Positions 39,165-40,282 of a stretch of DNA of 40,282 nt are shown here, piece by piece. The notes beneath the pieces were generated by a model. It had not been told where the DNA came from and ran no database searches. It was given only the letters and a program-made list of their open reading frames with translations. Location of the stretch: assembly GCA_022510845.1 (NCBI GenBank), contig JAFLSR010000019.1, forward strand, positions 1-40,282, in the 5' to 3' direction. How positions within the stretch are numbered: position 1 is the first letter of the stretch; each line of letters begins with the position of its first letter. Made by a program: the position numbers and the translations under genes. The DNA is from Treponema sp. GTDB taxonomy: Bacteria > Spirochaetota > Spirochaetia > Treponematales > Treponemataceae.

Positions 39165-40088
39165 ATGAAATTTCTTTTTGTTGACTACAAGATGACGCTT
39201 GTATTTTCAGGCGACGTGTTCGACCATTACTTCACGCTCCGTTGTGTACCGATTTCACGTGGCTGCCAAACGGTGCTCTCACGCTCGCTCGACCTAGAAC
39301 CGGCAGTCCCGGTGGGCGCAGGACGAGATGTTTTCGGAAACATAGTGTACCACGGACAGTGCTACGGAGCGCATAGTACGTTTTCATTCCATGCGAATGC
39401 GCACGTGCAGGTGAACGGCACGGAGGGGACGCGCGAGCCGTGCCATCCGTTCTATAAATACAACACGCCGCTCACCGCCTGTGATGATGACATGACGGAA
39501 TTCCTTTTCACCGTGTTCTCCGGCTCAGAACTGGAAGATGTGGTGCGCACACGGAGGATTCCGTCCAAATGTATACGAGACTTCGCCGACCGACTACTCC
39601 CTGCCGTTCACGCGCGGATTGCCTACACTTCGGGCGCAACGTCTGTCACAACTACGGCGGCAGAAGCGTTCGCCCTCCAAAAAGGCGTATGCCAGGACTA
39701 TGCGCATCTGTTCGTCTCACTGTGCCGTCGCGCCGGAATAGCGGCGCGGTATGTCTGCGGCATGAGCGTGGGCGAAGGCGCGACGCACGCCTGGGCGGAG
39801 TTTTTTATTCCCGATGACGAATTCCTGCGGAACGACGGAAAAGCCGCAAACGGCACTTGGTTCGGAATCGACCCCACGCGCAATAAATTCACCGGAGACG
39901 ACTATGTGATTCTCGCCGTGGGGCGTGATTTTTCCGACAGCCAAGTTGACCGCGGCGTGTTCTGCGGTTCAGTGAGTCAGGAGCAGAGCGTTTTTGTCAA
40001 GACAACAGAGTTTCCTCTGCCCACAGACAAAGGCACGTTCACCGGCCACTCCGTGAGCGGCGGCACGGACATCGCAGGGCAGCAATAG
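39165..40088 (+). CDS. Transglutaminase-like cysteine protease/amidase
   Basis: 307 aa, bacterial transglutaminase-like (COG1305) protein with N-terminal beta domain. The catalytic triad is C176 in KGVCQDYAH, H208 in THAWAEFF and D236 in GIDPTRN. Members hydrolyse or exchange amide bonds. Next to ATP-grasp and alpha-E genes it is thought to trim or attach the peptide made by the ATP-grasp partner. ATG 39165 follows TGGAGG at 39151-39156; a GTG at 39150 is an alternative. In many genomes a proteasome-like Anbu gene completes this operon; none follows within the 194 bases left. No signal peptide, so it is cytoplasmic. Confidence 0.9.
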   Translation: MKFLFVDYKMTLVFSGDVFDHYFTLRCVPISRGCQTVLSRSLDLEPAVPVGAGRDVFGNIVYHGQCYGAHSTFSFHANAHVQVNGTEGTREPCHPFYKYNTPLTACDDDMTEFLFTVFSGSELEDVVRTRRIPSKCIRDFADRLLPAVHARIAYTSGATSVTTTAAEAFALQKGVCQDYAHLFVSLCRRAGIAARYVCGMSVGEGATHAWAEFFIPDDEFLRNDGKAANGTWFGIDPTRNKFTGDDYVILAVGRDFSDSQVDRGVFCGSVSQEQSVFVKTTEFPLPTDKGTFTGHSVSGGTDIAGQQ

Positions 40089-40282
40089 GAAAGCCTCTCC
40101 TGACACAAAAAAGCTGGAACAACCCGCATAGGCGGACTGCTCCGGCGGGTGCGTCTTCCTTCCCCCTGCCCCCAGTGCGGCTCGCGCCGCACCACGCCTT
40201 GCCCCGTGGTGGGCTAGACCGAAAAATACCCCCTCCCAGTCAAAAACCGTAACACTTTTCGTTTAAAACCGTTACTGTTTTG
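40089..40282. other. G/C-rich end region with hairpins and a short direct repeat
   Basis: After the cassette come G/C-rich inverted repeats, for example GTGCGGC/GCCGCAC around 40176-40193. Two imperfect copies of AAAACCGT(A/T)AC follow near 40244-40254 and 40265-40275, cut by the window end. No gene is seen. Confidence 0.4.

Noticed and set aside
40244..40275. Direct repeat at the right edge as an attachment site or repeat array
   Set aside because: Only two imperfect copies, cut by the window end, with no integrase nearby.

Overview
The window reads as chromosome of a host-associated spirochaete, most likely a gut- or rumen-type Treponema. The main evidence is a complete core flagellin of the spirochaetal FlaB type behind a sigma-28-like promoter (25887-26873). 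Other support comes from moderate, A/T-leaning base composition with very frequent long hairpins between genes, homopolymeric G tracts of the kind treponemes use for phase variation, and lipoprotein and sugar-utilisation genes. No rRNA, tRNA, CRISPR array or transposase was recognised.

Left part (1-5400): the end of an unidentified gene, a hairpin-rich stretch, a polyphosphate pair (Ppx/GppA phosphatase with HD domain, then polyphosphate kinase ppk1), a BspA-type leucine-rich-repeat protein and a small XRE regulator. Accessory island (about 5430-10622, visibly more A/T-rich): a four-gene run of aldolase fused to a Rossmann-like domain, RraA-type aldolase, CMP-sugar cytidylyltransferase and radical SAM/SPASM enzyme carrying a G9 tract. 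It is followed by an array of seven evenly phased 15-bp palindromes and a RelE/HigB-like toxin with an XRE antitoxin. The four genes look like a route to a CMP-activated acidic sugar or another modified surface glycan precursor.

Middle (10700-24925): prolyl-tRNA synthetase, a secreted protein of unknown function, an orphan Vsr endonuclease, then a leftward sugar locus. That locus holds a LacI-type regulator, a fucose/arabinose-isomerase family enzyme, a DUF4867-like protein, a xylulokinase with a promoter and palindromic operator, and a MIF-like tautomerase. A rightward purO-type IMP cyclohydrolase, a leftward lipoprotein whose promoter spacer is a G10 tract, and a pyrF plus fused pyrK-pyrD pair follow.

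Right part (25000-36640): an XRE regulator with three phased direct repeats, flaB, an O-methyltransferase and SGNH hydrolase pair, an HEYTHH-motif protein with a secreted protein and rsmG, and a leftward trkA-trkH-MBL nuclease-wbaP run. The far right (37000-40088) is a visibly G/C-richer three-gene cassette: circularly permuted ATP-grasp, alpha-E and transglutaminase-like. It lies behind a promoter and an intrinsic terminator in its own leader.

Recurring patterns: many genes have a TTGnnn-17-TAnnnT promoter whose -10 box ends only 5-7 nt before the start codon, predicting leaderless mRNAs. Long perfect hairpins with a TTCAA centre recur with covarying arms. Multi-hairpin clusters fill several intergenic gaps.
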